DNA of 9,849 nucleotides from an uncultured Verrucomicrobiota bacterium (GTDB lineage: Bacteria > Verrucomicrobiota > Kiritimatiellia > RFP12 > UBA1067). The notes under the pieces are model-generated. The model was not told where the DNA came from, made no database searches, and saw only the letters and a program-made list of their open reading frames with translations. The number at the start of each line of letters is the position of its first letter. Positions within the stretch are counted from its first letter, which is position 1. The position numbers were made by a program, and so were the translations under genes. This document shows, in pieces, positions 1 through 8,100 of the stretch. The stretch covers positions 1 through 9,849 of the forward strand of contig CAMPAA010000112.1 of NCBI GenBank assembly GCA_946631345.1, given 5' to 3'.

Positions 1-6
1 GTCCGT

Positions 7-45
7 GTGTTACCCATGTCCCTTGCCTAAGTGTTACCTATGTCC
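7..45. repeat. Putative insertion-sequence end: two direct 15-bp motifs
   Basis: GTGTTACCCATGTCC lies at 7-21 and GTGTTACCTATGTCC at 31-45, identical at 14 of 15 positions and 24 bp apart. Ends that begin with TGT and continue with TTACC and ATGTCC recall the terminal repeats of integrase-core (IS481-like) elements; this is recalled family knowledge, not checked here. Two spaced copies would suit a terminal plus a subterminal transposase-binding site. The second copy overlaps the stop codon (34-36, minus strand) of the transposase-like frame, the expected position for the end downstream of a transposase gene. The matching end at the other side is not seen in the window. Confidence 0.45.
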
Positions 46-240
46 GACTACACAGTCGTATTCATATGCAGTCTTCCCGCCGAGGAGCTTGCGGTGGATT
101 GAGTTGATTACGCGCTCGAGGCGGTGCCTTCCTCCTTTTTTCTTTCCTCTTCCGCTCCCTGTCTTTCTTCCTTTTTGCCTCTGCTCTCCACCTCGAAACC
201 TGGCCTTTCCGATTTGACTCACTTGATTGTACAACTTTCC
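34..240 (-). pseudogene. Degraded transposase C-terminus (integrase-core type)
   Basis: A minus-strand frame ends at 34-36 with residues INSIHRKLLGGKTAYEY, close to the C-terminal pattern of DDE integrase-core transposases (asparagine, R-K, L-G, K-T, then an aliphatic or acidic residue). Just before it is a Lys/Arg/Gly-rich stretch (RQKGRKTGSGRGKKKGG) encoded by a polypyrimidine tract. The frame stays open to 381, but I see no DDE catalytic region in it and the upstream part is unlike a transposase, so this is at best a fragment. It sits directly inside the putative IS end at 7-45, which supports a remnant. The alternative is chance similarity in non-coding DNA. Confidence 0.35.
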
Positions 241-509
241 TTCGTCGGAATCATCCCATTCCTGCTCGACAAGTCGATACTGTTTGATGTTATAAAATGA
301 AATAAGGACCAGAATAGCATGGTCTTGTAGTGTGGGCGGGGATTGCGCAGGAATATCCCCCGAGGCCGGAGGCCGAGCCACGCCGTGGTCGATAGGGGCG
401 GCGGTTGATGGTGGATGGGGATTGCGTGGTTTTGCGGGTTGATTGGCCGTAGCACCTGCCTGTTTTCGGCCTATGATGATGTGCCTTATGGATGATGTGC
501 CGTATGCCG
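241..509. other. Non-coding stretch with short repeats
   Basis: No convincing gene is visible. The open frames here have low-complexity, proline-rich translations, no start context and no family likeness. The stretch holds a perfect tandem 7-mer (GAGGCCG at 362-368 and 369-375), two copies of GGGGATTGCG (338-347 and 417-426), and a tandem 16-mer next to the response regulator stop. A weak inverted repeat (GGCCG 445-449 with CGGCC 467-471) lies downstream of the two-component pair. It lacks a T-run on the transcribed side, so I do not call it a terminator. Confidence 0.5.
475..506. repeat. Tandem 16-bp repeat, two copies
   Basis: GATGATGTGCCTTATG (475-490) is followed at once by GATGATGTGCCGTATG (491-506), differing at one base. 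The pair ends 3 bp before the stop codon of the response regulator gene (510-512 on the plus strand). With only two copies it is probably a local slippage duplication. Confidence 0.8.
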
Positions 510-1154
510 TTATCCTGTTACCAGTTGCAGGTTGACGGCGAGGGAGGCGGCTTCGGTGCGCGAGGAGACGCCCATCCTGACAAGTATCTTCTTGATATGG
601 TCTTTGATGGTTTCAAGCGAGACGCCGAGAATGTCCGCGATTTCCTTGTTGGAGAAGCCTTTGGCGACGAGATTCAGTATTTCAAGTTGACGTTGTGACA
701 TCTTTGGTACGGACTTAAGTTCCTCAATGCCGTGCTGTATCTCGTAGTTCATGACGCACTTGCCGGACACCACCTCGCGTATGGCGTTGATGATTTCTGC
801 CTGTGATGAATTTTTCAGCAGCGCTCCAGACGCGCCACAGTCCATCGCCGTCTTAAGCTCCGCAGATGTGCCGAATGTGGTGAGGATCAGTATTTTCACG
901 TTGGGGTTGGTGGCGTGTATCTGCATCGTGGCGTCAGCGCCGTTGAGTTGTGGCATTTTGAGGTCCATCAGCACAACATCGGGCTTCAGTTCGCGTGCGA
1001 GTCTCACGGCGTCTGCTCCGTTGTCCGTTTCGCCCATCACCTCGATGTCCTTCTCGAAGGACAGTATTGAAGCAATTCCCATCCTGACAACCAGATGGTC
1101 GTCGGCAAGTAGAATTCTGATTTTTGTTTTCATGTCTTGTGACTTCTGTGACAT
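510..1154 (-). CDS. NarL/LuxR-family response regulator
   Basis: This cytoplasmic DNA-binding regulator of 214 residues has a standard two-domain build. The receiver domain (about residues 11-125) shows the acidic pair D18-D19, the phospho-acceptor D64 in VLMDLKMP, the switch threonine T92/T93 and the conserved K114. The LuxR-type helix-turn-helix (about 152-205) has SQRQLEIL, the KGFSNKEIADILGVSLETIK core and the closing VSSRTEAA. Its length matches the NarL/FixJ class. It is the likely phosphotransfer partner of the kinase just upstream, whose stop is only 6 bp before this start, so both are surely on one transcript. Neither the ATG at 1154 nor the alternative ATG at 1133 (residue 8) has a clear Shine-Dalgarno; the shorter form would begin nearer the receiver domain. 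Target genes are not shown by the sequence; the divergent secreted-protein genes are candidates by position. Confidence 0.95.
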   Translation of the reverse strand: MSQKSQDMKTKIRILLADDHLVVRMGIASILSFEKDIEVMGETDNGADAVRLARELKPDVVLMDLKMPQLNGADATMQIHATNPNVKILILTTFGTSAELKTAMDCGASGALLKNSSQAEIINAIREVVSGKCVMNYEIQHGIEELKSVPKMSQRQLEILNLVAKGFSNKEIADILGVSLETIKDHIKKILVRMGVSSRTEAASLAVNLQLVTG

Positions 1155-1160
1155 TGTGGG

Positions 1161-3293
1161 CTATTGTGATATCTGGGAAGTTTCTATTTTGATTGATACT
1201 GTAACTTTGGTGCCGTCGCCGGGAGAACTTGCGATGTCCACCGTCCCTCCGGTCTCGTTGACGCGCTCTCGTACACCCTGCAACCCGAAATGGCCGTCCT
1301 GCGGACCTGGCGCCAAAGCAGCGTCGAAGCCACATCCGTTGTCCCGGACCGAAAATGTGATTCTCCCGTTGTGATGTTCGCCGGCAATCCAAACGTGTGT
1401 CGCCTTGCCGTGCCGTATGGCGTTAACCACGAGCTCCCGCACGATGCTGAGTATGGTGTGCATCATCGACTCGGAGAGCCGCTCGCGTGGCACGTTGAAC
1501 CGGACGCTTGCAGCGGCGGCACCCTTATGCGGACCTATCGTGCGGACGATGGCCTCAGTCATGTCCTTTTCCTCGAAAGTCCTGCTGCGCAGATCCCAGA
1601 GGCAGTCTTTAAGCTCACGGCGGCATGAGGCGAGCATGTTGCGCGATGTCTTGAGGAATGCGCCGACGGGATTGCTGTCATCGCCGTTTGCCATTGCGGC
1701 AGAGTCCACCTGTAGGGCGACGCCCGTCAGTGTTTGCGAAATTGCATCGTGCAGCTCGACGGCGAGACGCGTGCGCTCCTCGACCTTCGCTTCGGTTCTT
1801 ACGTGCGCGACCCTTTCGTTGTAGAGCTGGCGTCCTCGCCTCTCCGAACGCCGGTTCAGGATGCGGTTCCACGCGAATATCCATACGAGCATGACGAGCA
1901 GCGCGCCGATCACCGCCATAAGCCGCCCCGGCGTCCACCACGGCGGACGCGCCAGCACCCGCAGGTCATCCGGCGCGTTCACGACCACGAACGCGCCCTT
2001 CACCTTCGGGAACACGGAGTTTGGCCGCCAATTGTCCGCCACCATCACCCACACGCCGCGCACTTCCACCGTGCAGCCTATTGCAAGCCCCGAAATGGCG
2101 TCCGGGCACGAACTGAAGTCAATCGGCAGAAGGTTCCCCTCGCACTCCAGAATCAGACGCCTGTCGCCCTCGCTCTGCGGAAGGCCTCGGACGATGCCCG
2201 TGACAACGACCGTGCGCCCATGAAACGCCGCCTGTATCCGTTGCGGCGTGTTGCTGCCCATTTGCATGCGCCTTTTGAGTAGATTCAGTGGCGGCTGCGG
2301 CGGAATCGGATTGCCTTGCGCTGGACGCCACCTGACGTTGTTGAGGTTTATTGCGTAGAGATCGGTCTCTGGGAACCCTACCGCCTCTATCCGGCGACCG
2401 GCTTCAGGGACAGGAGGGGATGAGAGATCGATGCGGACAATGCTGCCGTCATCGGTTCTGACGAGTGCCTGATCACCCTGCCACGATGCCAACACGGTTC
2501 CCGTGATACGCCGTCGTTCAAGGGGCACCACTTCATTTGGCATGAGAGACTTCACTTCTGCAATCTCAGGGGCGTTGAATATGTCAGCTTCGCGGGATTT
2601 TATGGTGCGCAGAGGATTATCCCCAAGCAACATAAGGAGCCGCCCGATGTGTTGCCGTGTTCCGATGTTACGTCCCGATATCCAGATGCCTGTAGCCTCC
2701 ACCATGTCGCCGATGATGCCATCAGGGTCAATTGAGGTTTTGTCTTTCGTGGAGGCTACCATGTAGATCGACTTTTCGCCGTCCTTAAGGCTGAGATACA
2801 GAGAACGGTTATCGATATCGTCTAGGAATGAATCACGGATCGTGCCGCGCACGGTGACGAGCTGCCCGTCATGCCGCCCAGAGAGGAGTTCTTCGACCGT
2901 CAAATGCAAGGGCGCTTTCGGCTCCTTGTGCGCAAGATATGTCATTTCAAGACAGTATGCGTAGATGCCATTGCGTTTCAGAAAGACTCGTCCCGTTGCG
3001 CGAACAAAATCCCCTGCGCGTATGGGGGAGTTTGTCGCAGAGAGATGGTTTATTAGTGTTGTTGAGCCAGAATCGTCTTTGACATAAATGCTGCCATGAT
3101 CGACATTCTCAAGATAGATGACCCATGCTGTTATGTCGAACGGTATTCCGGGCGGTGCGGCGTCCATCATGCTGACAGACCTTATGCCGTCCGCGCTGCG
3201 GATCGTCTTTCGGGTGGGGGACGCTTCGTTACAGTACGCGGCGAAGACGTAGAACGCGGCAAATGCAATGGCGATGATGGCTCTTTTGTTCAC
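1161..3293 (-). CDS. Sensor histidine kinase, HisKA_3 type, with OB-fold-like periplasmic sensor
   Basis: This is a 710-residue membrane sensor kinase. Residues 1-21 form a signal peptide or anchor. Residues about 36-425 are periplasmic and contain up to four beta-rich modules (about 36-120, 131-210, 255-320, 353-425) whose recurring phrases, such as GDFVRATGRV, GDMVEATGIW and CTVEVRGVWV, look like OB-fold barrels. A transmembrane helix spans about 457-478, followed by a short coiled linker. The dimerisation/phosphoacceptor box is ERTRLAVELHDAISQTL with H515, typical of HisKA_3. The ATPase domain shows the N-box (E620, N624), DNGCGFD (651-657) and GHFGLQG (667-673). The start is GTG; an in-frame TGA five codons upstream leaves it as the earliest possible start, and a good signal peptide follows. 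The ligand is unknown. The partner regulator is encoded immediately downstream. Confidence 0.93.
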   Translation of the reverse strand: MNKRAIIAIAFAAFYVFAAYCNEASPTRKTIRSADGIRSVSMMDAAPPGIPFDITAWVIYLENVDHGSIYVKDDSGSTTLINHLSATNSPIRAGDFVRATGRVFLKRNGIYAYCLEMTYLAHKEPKAPLHLTVEELLSGRHDGQLVTVRGTIRDSFLDDIDNRSLYLSLKDGEKSIYMVASTKDKTSIDPDGIIGDMVEATGIWISGRNIGTRQHIGRLLMLLGDNPLRTIKSREADIFNAPEIAEVKSLMPNEVVPLERRRITGTVLASWQGDQALVRTDDGSIVRIDLSSPPVPEAGRRIEAVGFPETDLYAINLNNVRWRPAQGNPIPPQPPLNLLKRRMQMGSNTPQRIQAAFHGRTVVVTGIVRGLPQSEGDRRLILECEGNLLPIDFSSCPDAISGLAIGCTVEVRGVWVMVADNWRPNSVFPKVKGAFVVVNAPDDLRVLARPPWWTPGRLMAVIGALLVMLVWIFAWNRILNRRSERRGRQLYNERVAHVRTEAKVEERTRLAVELHDAISQTLTGVALQVDSAAMANGDDSNPVGAFLKTSRNMLASCRRELKDCLWDLRSRTFEEKDMTEAIVRTIGPHKGAAAASVRFNVPRERLSESMMHTILSIVRELVVNAIRHGKATHVWIAGEHHNGRITFSVRDNGCGFDAALAPGPQDGHFGLQGVRERVNETGGTVDIASSPGDGTKVTVSIKIETSQISQ

Positions 3294-3297
3294 ACAG

Positions 3298-3328
3298 ATA
3301 GTATCTCATATTTGCCAATTCAGTGCAA
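3298..3328 (-). promoter_or_regulatory. Weak candidate promoter for the kinase gene
   Basis: On the minus strand, TTGCAC (plus 3323-3328) is followed after 19 bp by TACTAT (plus 3298-3303). The spacing is longer than ideal, and the -10 lies so close to the GTG start at 3293 that the transcript would be nearly leaderless. Treat it as a guess: it is the only sigma-70-like pair I could find on this side. Confidence 0.22.
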
Positions 3329-3340
3329 TGCCTTTGGCAT
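3328..3340. repeat. Small inverted repeat in the divergent intergenic region
   Basis: ATGCC (3328-3332), a TTT spacer, then GGCAT (3336-3340) form a perfect 5-bp inverted repeat. It overlaps the candidate kinase -35 region and could be half of a regulator site, but it is short enough to arise by chance. Confidence 0.35.
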
Positions 3341-3349
3341 CTCCCCCTA

Positions 3350-3365
3350 CCCCTCATGTGAGGGG
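3350..3365. promoter_or_regulatory. Palindrome, candidate operator between divergent genes
   Basis: CCCCTCATGTGAGGGG is an inverted repeat with two 7-bp perfect arms (CCCCTCA and TGAGGGG) around a central TG. It lies between the divergently transcribed kinase gene and the secreted hydrolase gene, immediately upstream of a likely plus-strand -10 element (TACAAT at 3389-3394), where a dimeric regulator could sit. A T-rich run follows on the plus strand, which also looks terminator-like. However, no plus-strand gene ends just upstream, so an operator is the better reading. Binding by the neighbouring response regulator is inferred from position only. Confidence 0.4.
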
Positions 3366-3394
3366 TTTTGGTTTTTGGGGCGAAATGATACAAT
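3366..3394 (+). promoter_or_regulatory. Candidate promoter of the secreted-protein genes
   Basis: TACAAT at 3389-3394 matches the -10 consensus at five of six positions. The -35 is poor (TTTTGG at 3366-3371 with a 17-bp spacer), as expected for an activator-dependent promoter, and it directly abuts the palindrome at 3350-3365. The start would fall near 3400, giving a leader of roughly 35-50 bases before the first gene. Confidence 0.4.
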
Positions 3395-3433
3395 GCGGGC
3401 AAATTTTAAAAAGAAATATGGGACTCAACTTCT

Positions 3434-5110
3434 ATGCACAGTGGGAAAAACATGCTGAAGCAGTTGACAATGGCGGCGACAATGGCTGTTGCGTTGTCGG
3501 CGTCTGTCCATGCTAAGGCTTTGAAGTGCGTTGCTTTCGGTTGGGAGTACTCGCTTATTTCGATGCGTGACCTTGTGGGCTATGTGGACGAACTTGACAA
3601 GACGTCGATAGACGGTATTGGCATCTATCTGAACGAGGAGTCAAAGAATGGCGCATGGGCGAGCACCCATACGATCATGCACCTTCCATGGAAGAAGGAG
3701 ATATTCGAGGAGTTGCTCCCAACTGCCCGCGAACTGACCTCACACCGTTCCATGCGCGAGAGCTTCATCCATGCTTTCCGTGCGCCGTCACGCCATCGGT
3801 TGGGCTGGACGGACGATGCGAAGTGGGGGCTTGTGACTTCCAACATGACGCTTGCGGCGTGGTTCGCCAAGCAGGGCGGGTTCCGTGGCCTTTCCATGGA
3901 TCCCGAAGACTACCACAATCAGGAACAGTTCATCCGCAGAGCCGGTGAACCGCCTTACGATGAACTTGTCCCGCTCGCCCGCCGTCGCGGACAAGAGGTG
4001 TTTCGTGACGTGTTCAGGGAGTTCCCCGACGTTCATCTGCTGGGGTTCTGGATGCTTTCGCTCAGGCAGACCTATCTTGGGTCTGATGACCCGTTGCGAG
4101 ATGCGCGGGAGATGGGCGATCTCTGGCCTGCGTTCGTGGACGGCATCTTTGACGTTCTGCCCGAGACGGCGAAGATTGTCGATGGATGCGAAGACTCCTA
4201 CAGGTATGAAGCGGAAAGGGGCGACTACTATCGCGCCGCATGGCAGATGCGGGGAACGCTTGTCCGCTTGCTGTCGCCAGAGAACAGGGCAAAATACCTT
4301 AACTCTTTGAGTGTGTCGTTTGGATTCTACATGGACAGGTACGTTGCCCCCAAAGATTCAAACTGGTATGCAGAGCCTGTGAATGGATCGGCGTTGGGGC
4401 ACTTCGAGCAGAATTTTGCGCAGGCCGCCGATGCGGCTGATGAGTACATCTGGTTCTGGGGCGAATCGAATTGCTGGGGGCTGTGGACAAGCGACTGCCA
4501 CCAGAAGAAGGACAAGCGCGCGATAAGCCATGTCACGTGGGAAGAACGTCTGCCGGGACTTTTCGATGTGATGATGGCGACGAAAGCACCGTATCGGTTC
4601 GCCGCCAAGCGCATGAAGGAGGAACAAATCGGCAAGGATCGGCCTGTTCCGCTGAACGCCAACGTCGAGTGCCGCAGCGCAAGCGAGGTTGTGCCGGCAC
4701 CGTATGAAGCCTGGCAGTCTCGCCATTTCAGAAACGGGCGGCTCTACTGCGACTTGACCGAAGGCGATGGGGATTCACAGTCGCTTTGCGCAGAGGGCGT
4801 TGGCAATGGCGTGTTCTCTCTCGAGATCAAGGACGGAGTGCGTTCGGGGCAGCGATATCTTATTATGCTTTCGGCCAAAGGGGATATCCATGGAACTGAC
4901 GTCGCCTGGAAGCGAGATGGAAAATGGATTCACGGTACGCATCCGCCTGTTCAGGTTCGCTTTGGGGAAGAGCAAAACGGCTGGCGCAGGGGGCGTGCGG
5001 TTATTCGGGTGCCGGAGGGTGCGGACGGCTTTGTGGTCAGAATGATGATGTGGCAGAATCCGGGGGAGAAGTGTCACTTCGACAATGTTAGGGTAATTCC
5101 TCTTCTGTAA
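3434..5110 (+). CDS. Secreted putative glycoside hydrolase-like protein with C-terminal carbohydrate-binding-like domain
   Basis: This is a 558-residue exported protein of no family I can name. A signal peptide (MLKQLTMAATMAVALSASVHA, residues 7-27) is followed by an alpha/beta region (about 30-400) that reads like a TIM barrel. Strand-ending acidic motifs are GLSMDPEDY (152-160), KIVDGCEDSYRYE (247-259) and YIWFWGES (338-345, with E344); these are candidate catalytic residues by analogy with retaining glycosidases, but this is inference. Residues about 410-558 form a beta-sandwich-like tail (SGQRYLIMLSAKGD, then HFDNVRVIP at the end) resembling CBM4/9-type modules. The ATG at 3452 (residue 7) gives a tighter signal peptide and may be the true start; neither site has a strong Shine-Dalgarno. 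It is the first gene of the plus-strand run. It could instead be a non-catalytic glycan-binding barrel. Confidence 0.72.
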   Translation: MHSGKNMLKQLTMAATMAVALSASVHAKALKCVAFGWEYSLISMRDLVGYVDELDKTSIDGIGIYLNEESKNGAWASTHTIMHLPWKKEIFEELLPTARELTSHRSMRESFIHAFRAPSRHRLGWTDDAKWGLVTSNMTLAAWFAKQGGFRGLSMDPEDYHNQEQFIRRAGEPPYDELVPLARRRGQEVFRDVFREFPDVHLLGFWMLSLRQTYLGSDDPLRDAREMGDLWPAFVDGIFDVLPETAKIVDGCEDSYRYEAERGDYYRAAWQMRGTLVRLLSPENRAKYLNSLSVSFGFYMDRYVAPKDSNWYAEPVNGSALGHFEQNFAQAADAADEYIWFWGESNCWGLWTSDCHQKKDKRAISHVTWEERLPGLFDVMMATKAPYRFAAKRMKEEQIGKDRPVPLNANVECRSASEVVPAPYEAWQSRHFRNGRLYCDLTEGDGDSQSLCAEGVGNGVFSLEIKDGVRSGQRYLIMLSAKGDIHGTDVAWKRDGKWIHGTHPPVQVRFGEEQNGWRRGRAVIRVPEGADGFVVRMMMWQNPGEKCHFDNVRVIPLL

Positions 5111-5140
5111 ACCTAACAAAACCAATCTCGGAATTGAAAA

Positions 5141-5147
5141 GAAAGGA
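5141..5147 (+). promoter_or_regulatory. Ribosome binding site for the large surface protein
   Basis: GAAAGGA sits 9 bp before the ATG at 5157, in an A-rich leader that begins right after the upstream stop codon. It fixes the start. The 46-bp gap shows no hairpin, so this gene is probably cotranscribed with the one before. Confidence 0.7.
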
Positions 5148-5156
5148 CAAACAACT

Positions 5157-8100
5157 ATGAGCATGACAACAATCAAAATGGCGACAGCCATGATCGGAAT
5201 GGGAACGATGCTCTACGCGTTCGCCGACGATCCGATGTATATCACAGGCGCGGCGTACACGCTTGTCGGCGATACGCTGACAGTCACTTCCGGCAACGGC
5301 ACTCTTGCCATGCAGACGCCATCATCGGTGACGAATCTGAAAATCATGGAAGGTGCGTCGCTCAAGCTCGGCATTGACAGCCCCTTTGGAGCCAATCATG
5401 TCCTTCACGTGTTTGGCACGCTCGACGTGAACGGGAAATCGTTCTCGGCGCTACGCATCGCGAACAACGAGGGCATGTCGGATGCAGACAGAACCGTTTA
5501 CGGACGCGTGGTCAACACATCGTCAACTGATGCGGAAGTCACGCTTTCGGGTTCGGAATCCTCATATTACTACGGCGCTTTCGAGGAATCGCCCGGCAAG
5601 ATCAAGATTGTCAGCTGCTCAAACAGGCCGTTTAACATCACAGGGGTTGCCTCAAACACCAACTCCCTGTCTGTGCTTAACATGATTGGCTCATCTCAGT
5701 TCCAGATTCTTGACAGGGCGAACTACGTAAAGTTCGTGTTCCAGCCGCCGGTTGACGGCACCAAGCTGATGCGCCTCGGCGAAATCGGACTGACATACAG
5801 GGGAAGTCCCGTGAAGATCGCCAACGTTGCGGCTTCGTCCACGGCATCTCAGAGCAATCCAGCGTCGAATCTGTGCGACGACCGCGCGAATTCATATTGG
5901 CAGGCTGGCGAAGCGGGTGCGCAGACAGTCACGTTTACCACGTCTGACCTCGCGGCGATTGACGGCTACAGGATTACACCGTTTGACGAGGCCGATCAGG
6001 ACACCTCCTGTCGTCCGTCCGGCTGGGACATGTATGTGAAGCGCGTTGGAGTGAATGGGTGGTACCTTGCCGATTCCAAGCGCAACTACCAGTGGTATTC
6101 AAGGCAGAATACAACCTCGTCCACCAACACTCTCTTCTCTGCGGAAAGCCGTCCCGGCGATCCATTCAACAGGAATACGGCGATTTCGCTTGGCGCGAAT
6201 GTATCATCCCGTTTCTCCAGTACGGATCCCGTGGCATTTGGCGCTCTTGCGGGTTCCAGCGAAATATCAATCGAAGACGGCACCGTTTTCGCGCCAGGCG
6301 ACCTGTCTGGCTATACGGGTGCGTTCACTGCTTCGACCCGTTCTGGTGCGGAATATCTGCGGGGTGCGCTTGCCCTCTCGTCGTCCGTCAATGCCGAGCA
6401 GCCGGTTTCCATCAAGAGTGCGCAGAACCTGGCTGTGGAGAATGGCGGCACGGAACCCGTTGCGGTGCTGCTTGACGACAGCCGCGCCGACGAGCATCTG
6501 TTCGGTAGCCTCAAGGATGGCGAAAACGGACAGCTTGGTCTTGTCAAGCGCGGCAGCGGCGAGCGCGTGATCGAGACTGAGGATTCCGCCTACACTGGCG
6601 CTACCGTTGTTCACGGCGGAACATTGACCGTCGCACGTGGGCGCACAACCATCTCATCCGTCACGGCACGGTACATCCGCTTTACGCCGCTTGCCACTTC
6701 TGGCACGGATAATTCCTATCCGTGGACTGCGAACGAGTTCATGCTTTTGGATGCTAATGGCGACACGGTGGCATGGCCGCAGGGAACGACCGCCAGTAAA
6801 GTTGGAACTGGCGGCGATCATTCGGCCACCCCATCTTATCTCATTGATGGGAACACGGCAACGCGTACGTTGATCAAGGCAGATGATAGTGGCATGTACA
6901 AGTATCCGCCTGTCGTGATCGATACCGTTAGTGGAGTGACCTTCGCCTCATACGAATGGTATACATCCGACACTTTCCCTGCAAACCGTACGCCGACATC
7001 GTGGAAAGTTGAAGTCTCCGATACCGGTGCCGATGGCTCATGGACGCTGTGCGCCGTCGGATCGCAAAGCTACTCCACCTCCAGCAATGCCGAGAGGCGT
7101 GGGCCGCTTGCGTTGAATGGTGGCGCACAGTCTTCCGGCACGGCGTTCAGTACGCTTCCCTCGGCGCTGTTCGCGTCCGGCACGACGCGCGATACGCACC
7201 GCAAGATCAAGGCGCAGTACATTCGGTTCACTGTTTACGAGACGTACGCTCCAGATGCGGACGCCAATTCCTACGGCTGGCAGTTGACTGAAATCAGCCT
7301 CATGAAGGACGGTGAGCGCATCGAATGGCCGTCCGCCACAACTGCTTCGATGACTGGTTCGTCGGCTGTTTCCGGAAATCAGGCGAATCTCTGCAACAAT
7401 GTCATTGCGTATGGCGATGGATCGGCGGGAGATTCGGATCGGTTCTTCGTGAAGGGAATGCCGAGCTTTGTCGTAATCAACGCCCATGAAGTGCTGGAGT
7501 TCGACGCCTATTCCCTGACCAGCACTTCGCCCAGGAACTCGCAGAACAACCGTCTGCCTCGGGCGTGGAAACTGGAGGTTTCGTTCGATGGCACCACCTA
7601 CTACAAGGTGGACACGATTGGAAACTACGAGCCGACGGAGGATGTGCTTACAAAGAACTATCAGGAACTTGGTCCGTTCCCTGTCTCGGACAAGTGGCCG
7701 CTCCTCGACATGGGCGCGGGCGATTCGCTTGGCGACAAGTCGCCGGTAAGGATTGACGCAGGGGCAACGCTGAAACTGGCGACGGACTACGAGAAGTTCG
7801 GGCCGCTATCCGGCGCGGGTGCGTTGAACCTCGAATGGGACGCCGTGGGCGAAATCAACGCCTATGCGCCCGCGACGTTCTCCGGCAGCGTGACGGGCAG
7901 GGGAACGCTCGCCGTCTGCGGCGACTCCGTTCAGACGTTCAACAATGCTACGCTCTCCGGTGTGAACACATTGGAGTTGAACGGCGGCGCAATTGCGGGT
8001 GCTGCGTCGTTTGGCGGCAACGATGTGACTGTTGCGTTCAACGGCGGTGCGACGCGTGCGGCGCTTTCGGGCATCGGTACGCTAACCGTGACGGGGGCCG

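Noticed and set aside
219..455. A 78-codon minus-strand open frame in the left non-coding region
   Set aside because: It is proline- and arginine-rich low-complexity sequence across short repeats, with no ribosome binding site or recognisable domain.
445..471. An inverted repeat downstream of the two-component pair as a terminator
   Set aside because: The stem is only 5 bp with a 17-base loop, and there is no T-run on the minus strand after it.
751..1374. A 207-codon plus-strand open frame
   Set aside because: It is antisense to the response regulator and the end of the kinase gene, both clear family members, and its translation is low-complexity serine-rich with no family likeness.
3350..3375. 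The palindrome plus following T-rich run as a rho-independent terminator
   Set aside because: No plus-strand gene ends upstream of it, and the T-run is interrupted by guanines; an operator fits the divergent layout better.
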